Source of the DNA: Saprospiraceae bacterium
GTDB taxonomy: Bacteria > Bacteroidota > Bacteroidia > Chitinophagales > Saprospiraceae
Direction: 5' to 3'
DNA length: 64,000 nucleotides
NCBI GenBank assembly: GCA_028285085.1
Contig: JANQQI010000021.1
Span: 50,278-114,277, forward strand
Shown here: positions 27,214 to 36,441 of the stretch, piece after piece
Numbering within the stretch: the first letter of the stretch is position 1
How the letters are laid out: every line of letters starts with the position of its first letter
The notes under the pieces: generated by a model
Databases searched by the model: none
What the model was told of the DNA's origin: nothing
The model's input: only the letters and a program-made list of their open reading frames with translations
Made by a program: the position numbers and the translations under genes

Positions 27214-28128
27214 ATGTCAACGGAGGAAATCAAAAGCTATAATTCATTGTCAGCCTTTTTGCGATCCATTGGAGAAGCGGGGCTGGCTGATCGCGATTTC
27301 GTTATTCATCGGCTGGAGGCGGTGACGCCGCCACCGCCGTATCGCTCGCCGATTTTCCGAGCCAATTATTTCACCTTCGTGCTGGTGCGGCAGGGGCGGA
27401 GCTTTTATACACTGGATGCCCGTGAGTATGCCGTCCGACCGCATACCTTGTATTTTACCAACCCCGGTCACCTGAAAGCCTTTCGGATGCCAGGGGCAGT
27501 GGAAGGGATGCTGATTTCATTTTCGGAATCTTTTCTCAAAACCGAACTGGCAGCGGATGGCTTTGCGGAATTTCCGTTTTTACTATCGGAGATTGTGCCA
27601 CCGCAATATCTGGAGGAAGCTTTTTTCATGGAGCTTTGGCAGTTAGGACAAATACTGTTACACGAGCAACAGCAATCCGGTGGGCAACAGTCGAAGATCA
27701 TCGGGAGTTATTTTCGAATCTTTTTATTAAAAGTAAAAGAACGACTCTACCAAAATTATGATCCGATTGAGGACGGTGGCCGAGATTCCGAAATCGTGAA
27801 AAATTTTAAAATTAATCTGGAAAAACATTTCCGGGATTTGACCTCCGGACAAACCGATAAGTTGTTTCAAGTTGGCGATTTTGCCCAACTTCAGTTTTTG
27901 CACCCCAACTACTTAACCACCGTCATTAAAACCAAAACGGGCAAATCCATTCACGATTGGATTAGCGATAAAGTCATCGCCGAGGCCCAGGCCATGTTGA
28001 GGAATAGCTCAGATTCTGTAAAGTCTATCGCTTATAAACTCGGTTTTAGGGAAGCGAATTACTTCTCTAAATACTTCAAAAAACAACTAGGGTTGACTCC
28101 CGGGCAGTTCCGAAAAGCTCAATCTTAA
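27214..28128 (+). CDS. AraC family transcriptional regulator
   Basis: A 304-residue regulator. The N-terminal sensing region has FTFVLVRQGRSFYTLDAREY and LYFTNPGHLKAFRMPG, the same plan as the regulator at 23420. The AraC domain covers about 205-303: HTH1 around FAQLQFLHPNYLTTVIKTKT and HTH2 around SVKSIAYKLGFREANYFSKY, ending LTPGQFRKAQ. The SDR gene begins 88 bp downstream on the same strand and is a plausible target or operon partner. Confidence 0.92.
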   Translation: MSTEEIKSYNSLSAFLRSIGEAGLADRDFVIHRLEAVTPPPPYRSPIFRANYFTFVLVRQGRSFYTLDAREYAVRPHTLYFTNPGHLKAFRMPGAVEGMLISFSESFLKTELAADGFAEFPFLLSEIVPPQYLEEAFFMELWQLGQILLHEQQQSGGQQSKIIGSYFRIFLLKVKERLYQNYDPIEDGGRDSEIVKNFKINLEKHFRDLTSGQTDKLFQVGDFAQLQFLHPNYLTTVIKTKTGKSIHDWISDKVIAEAQAMLRNSSDSVKSIAYKLGFREANYFSKYFKKQLGLTPGQFRKAQS

Positions 28129-28216
28129 ATATTTACCCTTTTCTCTTAGATAACTGCATTTTTTGGCCCCCTTGCTTGCTGCATCTTTGTGGTATTACAT
28201 CACAAAAAAATTAATC

Positions 28217-28981
28217 ATGACACAGCAAGCAATAAAAACAACCTTAGTCACCGGAGGAAGCGGCGGATTGGGCCGCGAAATGGCCATGCAATTAGCAACT
28301 CAAGGCCACGATTTAGTGATTACTTACCACAGTAATACCAATAAAGCCAATGAAGTCGTCGCACAAATCGAAGCACTTGGCCGTCGGGCCCGTGCGCTCC
28401 AATTGGACGTAAGTCAAATAAATAATTTAGCCTCCTTCAACGTAGAGTTGAAGCAAACCTTGGCCGACTGGGGCAAGAGTGGACTCGATTATCTGGTTAA
28501 TAATGCCGGTATAGGTATTCATGCACCAATTGGAAATACCGCCGAGGCCGACTTTGATCGCCTGATGAATATTCACTTTAAGGGCGTATATTTCCTGACC
28601 GAAAATGTTCTCCTAACGATGAATGATGGTGGAGGCATTGTGAATGTCTCAACGGGATTGACGCGCTTTGCTTTACCTGGCTATGCAGCTTACGCCTCAA
28701 TGAAAGGCGCCGTGGAAGTGTTCACTAAGTATTTAGCAAAAGAATTGGGCGAGCGCCGAATCAAAGCGAATTTAGTGGCGCCCGGTGCGATTGATAATGA
28801 GTTTAACGCAGCGGCCTTTGATCATAATCCACAGATTCGAGAGTTCATCGCCGGGCAAACGGCGCTAGGACGTGTCGGACAGTCAACTGATATCGGTGGG
28901 GTAGTGGCTTTCTTGTGCTCCGAGGCGGGGGCTTGGGTCAACGCTCAACGGATTGAAGCTTCGGGTGGAATGTTTCTCTAG
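28217..28981 (+). CDS. Short-chain dehydrogenase/reductase (SDR)
   Basis: A 254-residue classical SDR starting at the ATG at 28217 (MTQQAIKTTLVTGGSGGLGR). Cofactor motif TGGSGGLG (TGxxxGxG), NNAG (YLVNNAGIGIH), catalytic Ser in VNVSTGLTRF and YxxxK (YAAYASMKGAVEVF). The loop THSN-like residues (ITYHSNTNKA) suggest NADP preference. Closest in style to FabG-like 3-oxoacyl reductases, but the substrate is open. It ends in a strong terminator. Its location after an AraC gene suggests induced rather than housekeeping expression. Confidence 0.93.
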   Translation: MTQQAIKTTLVTGGSGGLGREMAMQLATQGHDLVITYHSNTNKANEVVAQIEALGRRARALQLDVSQINNLASFNVELKQTLADWGKSGLDYLVNNAGIGIHAPIGNTAEADFDRLMNIHFKGVYFLTENVLLTMNDGGGIVNVSTGLTRFALPGYAAYASMKGAVEVFTKYLAKELGERRIKANLVAPGAIDNEFNAAAFDHNPQIREFIAGQTALGRVGQSTDIGGVVAFLCSEAGAWVNAQRIEASGGMFL

Positions 28982-29001
28982 CCCACAATGACATGCTAAA
29001 G

Positions 29002-29030
29002 AGTCCGGTAATGCATTTGCCGGACTTTTT
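29002..29030 (+). terminator. Intrinsic terminator of the SDR gene
   Basis: AGTCCGGTAA (29002-29011) pairs with TTGCCGGACT (29017-29026) with one G-U pair and a 5-nt loop, followed by TTTT. It sits just before the stop of the convergent gene at 29034. Confidence 0.9.
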
Positions 29031-29033
29031 GCA

Positions 29034-29642
29034 TTAGTCTGTTTTCAATACTCCCCGCATTAGTCCGGCAAAATCCTCTGCATTTTTAAACAGATGATCC
29101 CGGTAGCTGGTCGCACTAAATTTGAGATAAAACGCCTGCTCGTTGCGGAGTTGCAGCTCAATGGTGATGTTACCGTACTTTTGGTTGAATTTCTGATTGA
29201 TGGGCTGCCGAAGATTGGTCGGAGGCTTGAGATAATGGCGCTGGACACTTTCCACCCATTTGGGACGATTGTAGGTTCTCACGTCCGACATATAAGACCG
29301 ATAGTTCATGGCGAGCACCTTCTCTTTTAGATAATCCAACAGGTTAATGACCTCCTGGAGTGGATAACGCGTCTTCTGAAAATGAATGACGAAGCCTTTC
29401 GAGGAAGGGGTATCCAAAAAATCAATCGCTTCATCAATCTGCTCAGGATCAATAAGGTAATTCGCGTACTCCGCTTGCAACCAGTCGATCATTCGGCGGC
29501 GACCCAAGCCGGATTTCCAGCGCTCGTAGCCGGCCAGCTCTTCGGCACTGCGCTCAATCATTTCGTGAATGACGGGTTGATTCGGCGAGCTTTCTTCGGC
29601 TGCGGTGAATAGTTTCTTGATGTTATTCCAAAAGTCCGGCAT
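29034..29642 (-). CDS. Conserved-looking hypothetical protein
   Basis: A 202-residue protein that I do not recognise. The ATG at 29642 (MPDFWNNIKKLFTAAEESSP) is preferred over an in-frame start at 29684. It appears helical in its first half (HEMIERSAEELAGYERWKSG, RRRMIDWLQAEYANYL), with a mixed alpha/beta second half (YGNITIELQLRNEQAFYLKF). It has no signal peptide, membrane segment, Cys pair or catalytic motif, so it is probably cytoplasmic. Composition resembles its neighbours, arguing for a real gene. It stands alone, divergent from lspA. Confidence 0.75.
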   Translation of the reverse strand: MPDFWNNIKKLFTAAEESSPNQPVIHEMIERSAEELAGYERWKSGLGRRRMIDWLQAEYANYLIDPEQIDEAIDFLDTPSSKGFVIHFQKTRYPLQEVINLLDYLKEKVLAMNYRSYMSDVRTYNRPKWVESVQRHYLKPPTNLRQPINQKFNQKYGNITIELQLRNEQAFYLKFSATSYRDHLFKNAEDFAGLMRGVLKTD

Positions 29643-29810
29643 CGGCAAAATCCGTTTTAAATCAGTTCTATTACTTAAACCCACAGCGTGTAGGAAGGTT
29701 GCAGTATTTGAAACACTTGATGGATTGATTGTACGTAAACTTTTTCAACCATCAACATTATTGTAATTTAGCGCCCCCGAAATATCCTTTCTGGGAAAAA
29801 GCACTGGTTT

Positions 29811-30392
29811 ATGAAATTGAATACTAATCGCATTCTGATTGCGGTCGTCATTATCGTTTTGAATATTGCATTAGACCAATATACCAAAGTATTGGCTTTC
29901 GATCATTTGAAGGGGATAGCCAAGGAAAGCTATTTGGGTGATTTGTTTTACTTGCATTATGTGGAAAATACCGGCGCTTTTTTGAGCTTGGGTTCAGACC
30001 TTAACCCGACTTTACAACTCATCTTGCTAAAAGTCCTTCCGGTGGTGATGTTAGTGACTTTACTGTGGTATACGCTTTTTTCGGGAACGTTTACACGCTT
30101 ACAAAGCCTGGCTATGAGTTTCATCCTCGGTGGTGGTATCAGCAATATTTACGATCGGATCAATTTCGGGAAAGTCATCGATTTTATGAATATGGGCATC
30201 GGTGATTTGCGTACGGGTATCTTCAATTTTGCCGATGTCTCCATCATGGTAGGGATTGGACTTTTCCTTTTTGCGGGAATTCGAGATAGCCGACAAGCGA
30301 AAAAAGAACAAGCCAATGCTGAGAAATCAACTTCAGAGGAGTCTACATCTACTGTGGTGGATGCTGATAATCTATCCGATGAGTCGGAATAG
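29811..30392 (+). CDS. lspA: Lipoprotein signal peptidase LspA
   Basis: A 193-residue inner membrane aspartyl peptidase that removes signal peptides from prolipoproteins. Four membrane helices are visible. The family blocks are ALDQYTKVLAF, YVENTGAFLSLG, GGGISNIYDRI (catalytic Asp115) and FNFADVSIMVG (catalytic Asp142). The C-terminal tail after about 160 is polar and Ser/Glu-rich, longer than in E. coli LspA (164). A near-consensus -7 box (TAATTTAG, around 29765) precedes it. It is convergent with the sulfatase gene, itself a predicted lipoprotein. Confidence 0.95.
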   Translation: MKLNTNRILIAVVIIVLNIALDQYTKVLAFDHLKGIAKESYLGDLFYLHYVENTGAFLSLGSDLNPTLQLILLKVLPVVMLVTLLWYTLFSGTFTRLQSLAMSFILGGGISNIYDRINFGKVIDFMNMGIGDLRTGIFNFADVSIMVGIGLFLFAGIRDSRQAKKEQANAEKSTSEESTSTVVDADNLSDESE

Positions 30393-30404
30393 CCTTCATC
30401 CATT

Positions 30405-32192
30405 CTAATCAACCCGTTTTAAGACTAACAGGCGGAAATCTATAAAAGACTCTTTTTGAATACCTTTAGCTTTCAAGGCAATGGGATGCTGGCCTTGGTC
30501 TAGTTTGATTACCCCCATCTCCAAGGTTTTAAAATCTTTTTCAAACGATTCTTCTCGTTCTACCCGATCATATTCTGCACCTAAAAAGGGAGGATCGTGT
30601 GCCTCAGTAATTGTAGCTTGTAATTGATGCTTTCCCTGTTGTAAGATAAGCGTAGAGTTAACGGCTTCAGCTTTGCAAGTGTAGTAAACCGTAGCCCTGA
30701 ATTGGCCTTCGACAAGCACCTCGCAATCCCACGAAATACTATCTGTATCGGCTAGCCAATTCGTGAAATAAGATGAATTTGGCCATCGATTGGAGCGTTG
30801 AATATTCCCGTGCGCTATCCCGTCACGCGCAGGCAGGTGTGTATATTTACTGCCTTTGAAACCGACTGGAAATACTTCTTTGCGGTCTCGATCCAGTTCT
30901 TTTAATACGGTGCTGGTCCACTTTTCTTTGGCATTCATCAATTGAGTAAGTATCGTATCGGTCGGTTGAGTCACCACCTCTTGCTGTCCCGGATCAGTTG
31001 ACAAATCAAAGAGTTGATTATCCTTATCTAATAAATAGTGTTGACTTCTGACACTAACTTGCCCTCTCCAATGACTGAAGACAAAGCGATCTTTCCATGC
31101 ATCTGCTGTGCCTTCCAGTAGCGGTTTCAAACTTATACCATCTAAGGGTTTTGGAAAGGGATTTTTGATCTGGACTAAATCCGTTAAAGTTGGCAAAATA
31201 TCAATGGCGCTGGCAATGCGATCTGTTGTCTTGGGCTTTAGGTTGTCCTTCCAGTATATGATAAAAGGCGAACGTACGCCACCCTCATCAGTATGTCCTT
31301 TGATGCCTTTCAAACCATCATTCCATCGCCAACCATTAGGGCCATTGTCTGACATGTAAACGATAATCGTGTTGTCAAGCTGGCCCAAACTATCCAACTT
31401 GTTGATAATTCTTCCCACGTTCCAATCGATATTTGCACAGAGCGCCCAGGCTGCCCGTGTTTTATCTGTTTTTTCTTTTGAACCGTACCGATGAGTGGAA
31501 TCAATGGCGACATCCTCGTATTTATTCCACCACAGGTCAGGGACTTGCATGGGACTATGAGGAGTGTTATAAGCCAGATAGGTGAAAAAAGGTTGCTGGC
31601 CGTTATTTTCAATAGCATTAAGGGCTTGTGTGGTTAAATCATCAATGATAAATCCATCTCCATTCACTACTTCCCCATTTTTTTCCAACATGGGACTGAA
31701 GTAGTTGCCCCAGTGTCCGGAGCAAAATCCATAAAACTCATCAAATCCGCGCTGGTTAGGGTGGAAAGGAGCTTGCATCCCATTATGCCATTTACCGTAG
31801 GCTGCAGTATGATAGCCATTTGATTTAAAAACCTCAGCCAGGGTGTGTTCATCAATATCCAAGCGCTCGCCACCTTGAGAGGTAGAATAAACGCCGCCGC
31901 GAGGATGATATCTGCCAGTAAGTATTTCGGCGCGGGTAGGGGAGCAAACCGGACTTACGTAAAATCGACTAAACTGAACACCATTTTTAGCGAGTTGGTC
32001 AATATTGGGTGTTTGTAAGACTTGATTGCCATTGATACCCAAATCTCCCCAACCTTGGTCGTCCGTTACGATGAGAATGACATTAGGCCTGCTCTTAACT
32101 TCTGGCGTTTTCATGCAGGACTGAAATGTCAGTAAAGCCCCTCCCCAAAAGAAGAGCATAACGTAAGTGAGGCTTAGCGGCTTGCTGAACAT
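30405..32192 (-). CDS. Sulfatase (arylsulfatase family), lipoprotein
   Basis: A 595-residue type I sulfatase. Cys83 in VSPVCSPTRAEILTGRYHPR is the C-x-P-x-R residue that must be converted to formylglycine. Metal ligands include Asp44-Asp45 (IVTDDQGWGDLGIN) and the later YMSDNGPNGW block. The lipobox FQSC places the lipid on Cys26, so it should be on the cell surface or in the periplasm. A C-terminal accessory domain of about 130 residues follows the catalytic part. It would desulfate sulfated polysaccharides, common in marine relatives (inference). Last gene of a four-gene unit with 6-12 bp gaps. Confidence 0.93.
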   Translation of the reverse strand: MFSKPLSLTYVMLFFWGGALLTFQSCMKTPEVKSRPNVILIVTDDQGWGDLGINGNQVLQTPNIDQLAKNGVQFSRFYVSPVCSPTRAEILTGRYHPRGGVYSTSQGGERLDIDEHTLAEVFKSNGYHTAAYGKWHNGMQAPFHPNQRGFDEFYGFCSGHWGNYFSPMLEKNGEVVNGDGFIIDDLTTQALNAIENNGQQPFFTYLAYNTPHSPMQVPDLWWNKYEDVAIDSTHRYGSKEKTDKTRAAWALCANIDWNVGRIINKLDSLGQLDNTIIVYMSDNGPNGWRWNDGLKGIKGHTDEGGVRSPFIIYWKDNLKPKTTDRIASAIDILPTLTDLVQIKNPFPKPLDGISLKPLLEGTADAWKDRFVFSHWRGQVSVRSQHYLLDKDNQLFDLSTDPGQQEVVTQPTDTILTQLMNAKEKWTSTVLKELDRDRKEVFPVGFKGSKYTHLPARDGIAHGNIQRSNRWPNSSYFTNWLADTDSISWDCEVLVEGQFRATVYYTCKAEAVNSTLILQQGKHQLQATITEAHDPPFLGAEYDRVEREESFEKDFKTLEMGVIKLDQGQHPIALKAKGIQKESFIDFRLLVLKRVD

Positions 32193-32198
32193 GATTAT

Positions 32199-32714
32199 TT
32201 AAAGGTAGCGTTCGTGTAGCACATTCAAATGGTGCAACTCGTGTCCGGCGATGATGAATCCCAGAGCTCTAGGCGAAAACGGCCGCTCGCTCGCAGTCCC
32301 AATCCGAGCCAACATCTCATCGTTGAAATAATCAAATTGGGCCAAAGTAGCAGCACGCACCGCTCGATACTCTTGCAAAAGAGAAGGAATAGAACGCGCG
32401 TCGGCATCACAATATGGGATGTAATCGTCCTGATCAAAACCGGGCATCGGCGTCATATCGTTGCGTGCAATGCGTAAGGCGCGATGCGCCATAATGCGCT
32501 CGGTATCGATAATGTGTAGCAATACTTCCCGGATCGACCATTTGCCTTCAGCGTAGCGGTAGTCCCATTTTTCAGTGGGTAGATTTTCTAATAACTGTGT
32601 AGTACTGGTATTTAGATTATTCAGAACCGACATGAAATCATCGCCGGGGACTTGTCCGATATAGAGTTTGTAATAATCGTGTGATTCCTGTGCTGCAGGC
32701 CTTTGGTGTGTCAT
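32199..32714 (-). CDS. DinB family protein
   Basis: A 171-residue four-helix metalloprotein. The DinB/DUF664 signs are WSIREVLLHIIDTERIMAHR (first metal His) and the C-terminal IIAGHELHHLNVLHERYL, which supplies the other His ligands. Members are putative thiol-dependent transferases or hydrolases; the substrate is unknown. It overlaps neither neighbour, but the gaps (12 and 6 bp) place it within an operon. Confidence 0.88.
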   Translation of the reverse strand: MTHQRPAAQESHDYYKLYIGQVPGDDFMSVLNNLNTSTTQLLENLPTEKWDYRYAEGKWSIREVLLHIIDTERIMAHRALRIARNDMTPMPGFDQDDYIPYCDADARSIPSLLQEYRAVRAATLAQFDYFNDEMLARIGTASERPFSPRALGFIIAGHELHHLNVLHERYL

Positions 32715-32726
32715 GTGTAAGGGATT

Positions 32727-33185
32727 TTAAGAAACATTTGGATTCGTCCAAAAGTAATAATTATGATCTTGATCCAATGCAAAATTAGTATCTAAATACA
32801 ATTGATTGCCAATCATATTTGATTGCTCCGTTTCGAGCATAACGCCAGCTGCTTCGGTATCCTGCACCAGTTGCTTGGCCCGATCGATCAAGCGTTTCGA
32901 ATGGCCGCGGCCGCGGAAGGCTGGCGCTACGTATAAATCATTGAGTAGCCACAAGCGACGTAGCTGGGTAGACGAAAACAGCGGATATAATTGTGTGAAA
33001 CCGACCGGGGTATCTCCTTCATATACCAGATAAATGGTAGCATCGCCTTGGGTTAAACGGGCTTTTAAAAAATCTTCCGCCCCCGCCGGATTGGCGGGTT
33101 GACGATAAAACGCCCGATAGGCTTCAAAGAGTGGTACGAGGACCGATAAATGGCTAAGGTCAGCTTGGGTAATTCGAAATGTCAT
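32727..33185 (-). CDS. GNAT family N-acetyltransferase
   Basis: A 152-residue GNAT. The acetyl-CoA loop is LYVAPAFRGRGHSKRLIDRA, preceded by the beta4 strand RRLWLLNDLYV. The C-terminal motif MLETEQSNMIGNQLYLDTNF is standard. Substrate not identifiable. Second gene of the operon starting at 34827. Confidence 0.9.
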   Translation of the reverse strand: MTFRITQADLSHLSVLVPLFEAYRAFYRQPANPAGAEDFLKARLTQGDATIYLVYEGDTPVGFTQLYPLFSSTQLRRLWLLNDLYVAPAFRGRGHSKRLIDRAKQLVQDTEAAGVMLETEQSNMIGNQLYLDTNFALDQDHNYYFWTNPNVS

Positions 33186-33195
33186 AAGCTAAAAA

Positions 33196-34827
33196 TCACA
33201 TTTTTACGAATGTACGGATTTCCACTTGTCCCGCAACTTTACGTCGTAAAAAATACATGCCAGCTGGAAGATGATTCACCATGATTTCGCGTTGATCGGA
33301 CAACTGCATCACGATCTGTCCACGACTATCTATAATTTCTAATACGGCATCGGTAGGTGTAATCTCCAGCCAGAGACGGTCTTGCACCGGGTTTGGGGAA
33401 AGCTGCCAATCGGACGTCGTGGCTGGTTGGCGTACCGGTGTGAAGGTGGGCTCAATTTGCGCCACATAAATATCCGAACTGCCATTATTCGCCAAACTAA
33501 AGGGGCCAATAACCGCCGCTTCGTTGAAATTGCCGCCACAAGTCACGCGGCCGGTCTGATCGACACCCAGGCTAAAGGATTGGAGGCGCTCGGCGGTACC
33601 AATGCGGCGTAGCCGACGTAGGCTGCCATCCGTCGCTCGGAAACTGGCCAGATAACCATTAAGACTGCTGCCAGTAGCGGAGATTTGCGCATCGTCGACG
33701 AGCAAGTCACCGAAAAAATGACCGCTGAGGAGGAGTTGACCAGCGTGATAGGCCAAATCAGTACCAAAGCTGGCGTCGTTGAATTCGTCAATGGCCAAAC
33801 CTCGTGCCCAGACCGGACTGCCCGCTGCGGTATATTTCATGACGTATAAATTCTGCGGAATACCGGGGGTGATAATCGATAGCTCCTCGCTGAGCCGCAT
33901 TTCGCCGCTGAAAGATCCCGCGAGGTAAATGCTGCCTTCTTCATCGGTGGTCAGGCCATTGACCAAATCCTCAAATACGCCCCTTGGGGTGCGACCCCAG
34001 ATCGGCTCGCCTTCACTAGTCAGCCGTGCGAGGAAGACATCTAAGTCGGTGATCACTGAGATCAAAGTATCCTCTGCAAAGGCCACTCTTCCCTGAAAAT
34101 TACCGCACAGCAAAAGATCCCCATTGTCGGCTTCGCGAATCCGCCGGCCATCGATTCGCCCCGATTCACCGTAGTGGCGCGCCCATAGGAGCTCGCCTTG
34201 GGCATCGTAGCGCGCCACGAATAAATCGCGCTGATCTTCGGGAGCAACTAACGCTGTATCTGCGAGTAATAAGCTATCGGTAAAATAGCCTGTAACCGCT
34301 ACGCCTCCATCCGCTAAAGGGGTACAATCGCTGAGTACTTTCAGGTCGGAGCCATTGATGCTGCGGACCCAGTCCAGGGTACCTTCAGGTGCGTAGCTCG
34401 CCAGATAATAGGCTTTAGTGGAAGAGACGGCCTCGATCACTTCATCTTCGAAAAAACCTTGAACCCAATATTGGCCAGTCCAAAATAATTGGCCGTTAGC
34501 ACTTAGACTGATACTCGTCGTTTGGTCATTACTTTGACTGCCTCCGGTTACTGCCCAAATGGGATCGCCATTGGCGGATAATTTGCCGAGGAAGACATCC
34601 GTGTCGTTGATTGCTTCGAGAGTGGTGGTTCCCCAACTAAAACTTTCCGAGAAAGTACCACCCACGAATATTTCCCCGCTCGTGGGATCGACGGCGAGGC
34701 GCGTTAAGCTTTCCGCAGTTTCGCCGCCGGCGGGAAATACCCAGTTCCAGCTCTGTGCAGCACTCCAATGCGTGAAATGCAGACAAAGACTGACCAACAA
34801 GCTGATAGATAATCTAGAATGTGGCAA
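33196..34827 (-). CDS. Secreted SBBP/beta-propeller-like protein with T9SS type A sorting domain
   Basis: A 543-residue protein with a signal peptide (MPHSRLSISLLVSLCLHFTH, cleavage near SAAQS). The body is built of repeats of about 50 residues with the pattern GSIYLAGSFSGEMRL / GDLLLCGNFQGRV / GQLLLSGHFFGDLL, as in SBBP beta-propeller proteins. The last 75 residues form a type A Por secretion sorting domain (WQLSPNPVQDRLWLEITPTD ... LPAGMYFLRRKV), which directs export by the type IX system. Extracellular role unknown. First gene of a unit with GNAT, DinB and sulfatase. Confidence 0.88.
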   Translation of the reverse strand: MPHSRLSISLLVSLCLHFTHWSAAQSWNWVFPAGGETAESLTRLAVDPTSGEIFVGGTFSESFSWGTTTLEAINDTDVFLGKLSANGDPIWAVTGGSQSNDQTTSISLSANGQLFWTGQYWVQGFFEDEVIEAVSSTKAYYLASYAPEGTLDWVRSINGSDLKVLSDCTPLADGGVAVTGYFTDSLLLADTALVAPEDQRDLFVARYDAQGELLWARHYGESGRIDGRRIREADNGDLLLCGNFQGRVAFAEDTLISVITDLDVFLARLTSEGEPIWGRTPRGVFEDLVNGLTTDEEGSIYLAGSFSGEMRLSEELSIITPGIPQNLYVMKYTAAGSPVWARGLAIDEFNDASFGTDLAYHAGQLLLSGHFFGDLLVDDAQISATGSSLNGYLASFRATDGSLRRLRRIGTAERLQSFSLGVDQTGRVTCGGNFNEAAVIGPFSLANNGSSDIYVAQIEPTFTPVRQPATTSDWQLSPNPVQDRLWLEITPTDAVLEIIDSRGQIVMQLSDQREIMVNHLPAGMYFLRRKVAGQVEIRTFVKM

Positions 34828-35024
34828 AAGACGATCGTTTTGGATATTTGGGCACCGATGCTTGGTGCTTACTATTTTGACGCTAAAAGTAGCGGTTTAT
34901 TTTTCGCAGGAAAGGCTTTTTGGAAGGAATTGACGTGGGATGTACTTTATCCTTGGAAGGACATAGGGTGGTAGAATGAATGATATGAACTTTGTGGAAC
35001 TTAGGACAAGTTAAAATCATTCAG

Positions 35025-35053
35025 GCTGCGATTAATTGCTCATCAATCGCAGC
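35025..35053 (-). terminator. Hairpin downstream of the YceI gene
   Basis: GCTGCGATT (35025-35033) pairs perfectly with AATCGCAGC (35045-35053). It lies 44 bp after the YceI stop. The trailing minus-strand bases contain only a short U-run (UUUU), so termination would be moderate. Confidence 0.55.
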
Positions 35054-35096
35054 TTGAGTTGATTTAAAAATAGTAAGGTGTATTACTCTTTGTGGT

Positions 35097-35639
35097 TTAT
35101 TTCTGCACAGGCACTCTAAGATCAATTTGAATAGTTTTACCTACCATCGTATTGGATAGCCACGGGCCATTGATATTATAATCTTTGCGTTTTACTTTAA
35201 AGCTACCAACAAAAAGTCCTCCCGTGCTAGTCTCTTTGAAAGTAAATGGAATTTCAATGGATTTGGTGACGTCTCGTATTTGTAAATTACCCGAAACATT
35301 ATATCCCGTACCCGTTTTTTGGAATGATGTAGATTGGAATGAAATTTTTGGATACTTTTCTTCATTAAACCAGCTTTTACCACGTGCGTGTTTGTCTTTT
35401 GTTTTATTCCCGGTATCAATGGTGTTGACATCAACGCTAACGTTCATTTGAGCTGCTGATAAATTATTCTGGTCAAAGATGACCGTGCCTGTTAAATTGG
35501 AAAAAGTACCTTTTGCTGAGCTGGTCTTAAAGCGTATTTCGTAATCTTGTGTAATTGACCATTTGAGGTTTTCATTGATTGTAAATGCAGAAGCGAGTAA
35601 GAGTGTAAATAATCCAAGTGAAATCGCCGTCCTTTTCAT
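35097..35639 (-). CDS. YceI family periplasmic protein
   Basis: A 180-residue lipocalin-like protein with a signal peptide (MKRTAISLGLFTLLLASAFT). YceI features: RFKTSSAKGTFSNLTGTVIF, then SFQSTSFQKTGTGYNVSGNL and the end GKTIQIDLRVPV. Such proteins bind isoprenoid-type lipids in a beta-barrel. It lies 54 bp downstream of an ECF sigma gene on the same strand, so the sigma factor probably controls it (inference). Confidence 0.93.
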   Translation of the reverse strand: MKRTAISLGLFTLLLASAFTINENLKWSITQDYEIRFKTSSAKGTFSNLTGTVIFDQNNLSAAQMNVSVDVNTIDTGNKTKDKHARGKSWFNEEKYPKISFQSTSFQKTGTGYNVSGNLQIRDVTKSIEIPFTFKETSTGGLFVGSFKVKRKDYNINGPWLSNTMVGKTIQIDLRVPVQK

Positions 35640-35693
35640 TTTATGCTTTTTTTTGATTTAACAATTCAGTTGATAAATGGTTATTGAGATTAT

Positions 35694-36209
35694 TTAATTA
35701 AAATATAATTCGTACCCTTTCTTTAAATATTGTCGGGCCGTAAAGATGCGACTCTTCACTGTTCCTAGCGGTACATGCAGCAAATCGGCAATCTCTTCGT
35801 AGGCGTAGCCCGCATAATACATCATAAAGGGTTGCCGGAAACGTTCGTCTACCTGGTCAATTAAATGCTGTAACTCTTTAGTGTTAAGCTTAATCTCTGT
35901 GGTGTTAGCGCTGTTTTTACCGCTAAGGATAGGACTGTCAACTTGCTTTGCTAAAATAGCCCGGTAGCGTTTTTGGCGCCGATAATTATTGATGAATAAA
36001 TTCCGCATAATAGTTTTGAGCCAGGATAAAAAATTAGTGCCTCTGGCGAATTTATCCTGATTTTTTATGGCTTGAAAATAAGTATCCTGGCATAAGTCGT
36101 CGGCATCATTCCTATTACCGGTTAAGTGCTGCGCAAATCTTTGCAAAGCAATAGTATGCTGTTGTAATAGTGTATTGAATTCTATGGAGATGATATTAAT
36201 GGCTTGCAT
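35694..36209 (-). CDS. ECF-type RNA polymerase sigma factor
   Basis: A 171-residue sigma factor. Region 2 has RNDADDLCQDTYFQAIKNQD and WLKTIMRNLFINNYRRQKRY. Region 4 has PFMMYYAGYAYEEIADLLHV followed by PLGTVKSRIFTARQYLKKGY. No anti-sigma gene is adjacent; the downstream neighbour is a YceI protein. This differs from the sigma at 241, which sits beside a probable partner. Confidence 0.95.
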   Translation of the reverse strand: MQAINIISIEFNTLLQQHTIALQRFAQHLTGNRNDADDLCQDTYFQAIKNQDKFARGTNFLSWLKTIMRNLFINNYRRQKRYRAILAKQVDSPILSGKNSANTTEIKLNTKELQHLIDQVDERFRQPFMMYYAGYAYEEIADLLHVPLGTVKSRIFTARQYLKKGYELYFN

Positions 36210-36441
36210 TGACTTTTATTTTTTATTAAAAAAATAGAGCTTGTTTGGGAATTATTAATTGATCTACAAACGTCATTTTTTCGTATCCGCTAGCGGTTCT
36301 CTCCGTCAAATGTCCACCGGATATTTGGTTTCAAAGAAACTTCACTGTGTTCACGTAGCCTCCGGCGACGCTCCTCAAAAGGCGTCTCGTTTAAACAAAA
36401 AATGTCAGTTTTCGATAGAAAGAACAAATCCTAAACAAGCT

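Noticed and set aside
36307..36327. Inverted repeat CAAATGTCC / GGATATTTG as a terminator
   Set aside because: It has a mismatch and no following U-run on either strand; its role is unclear.
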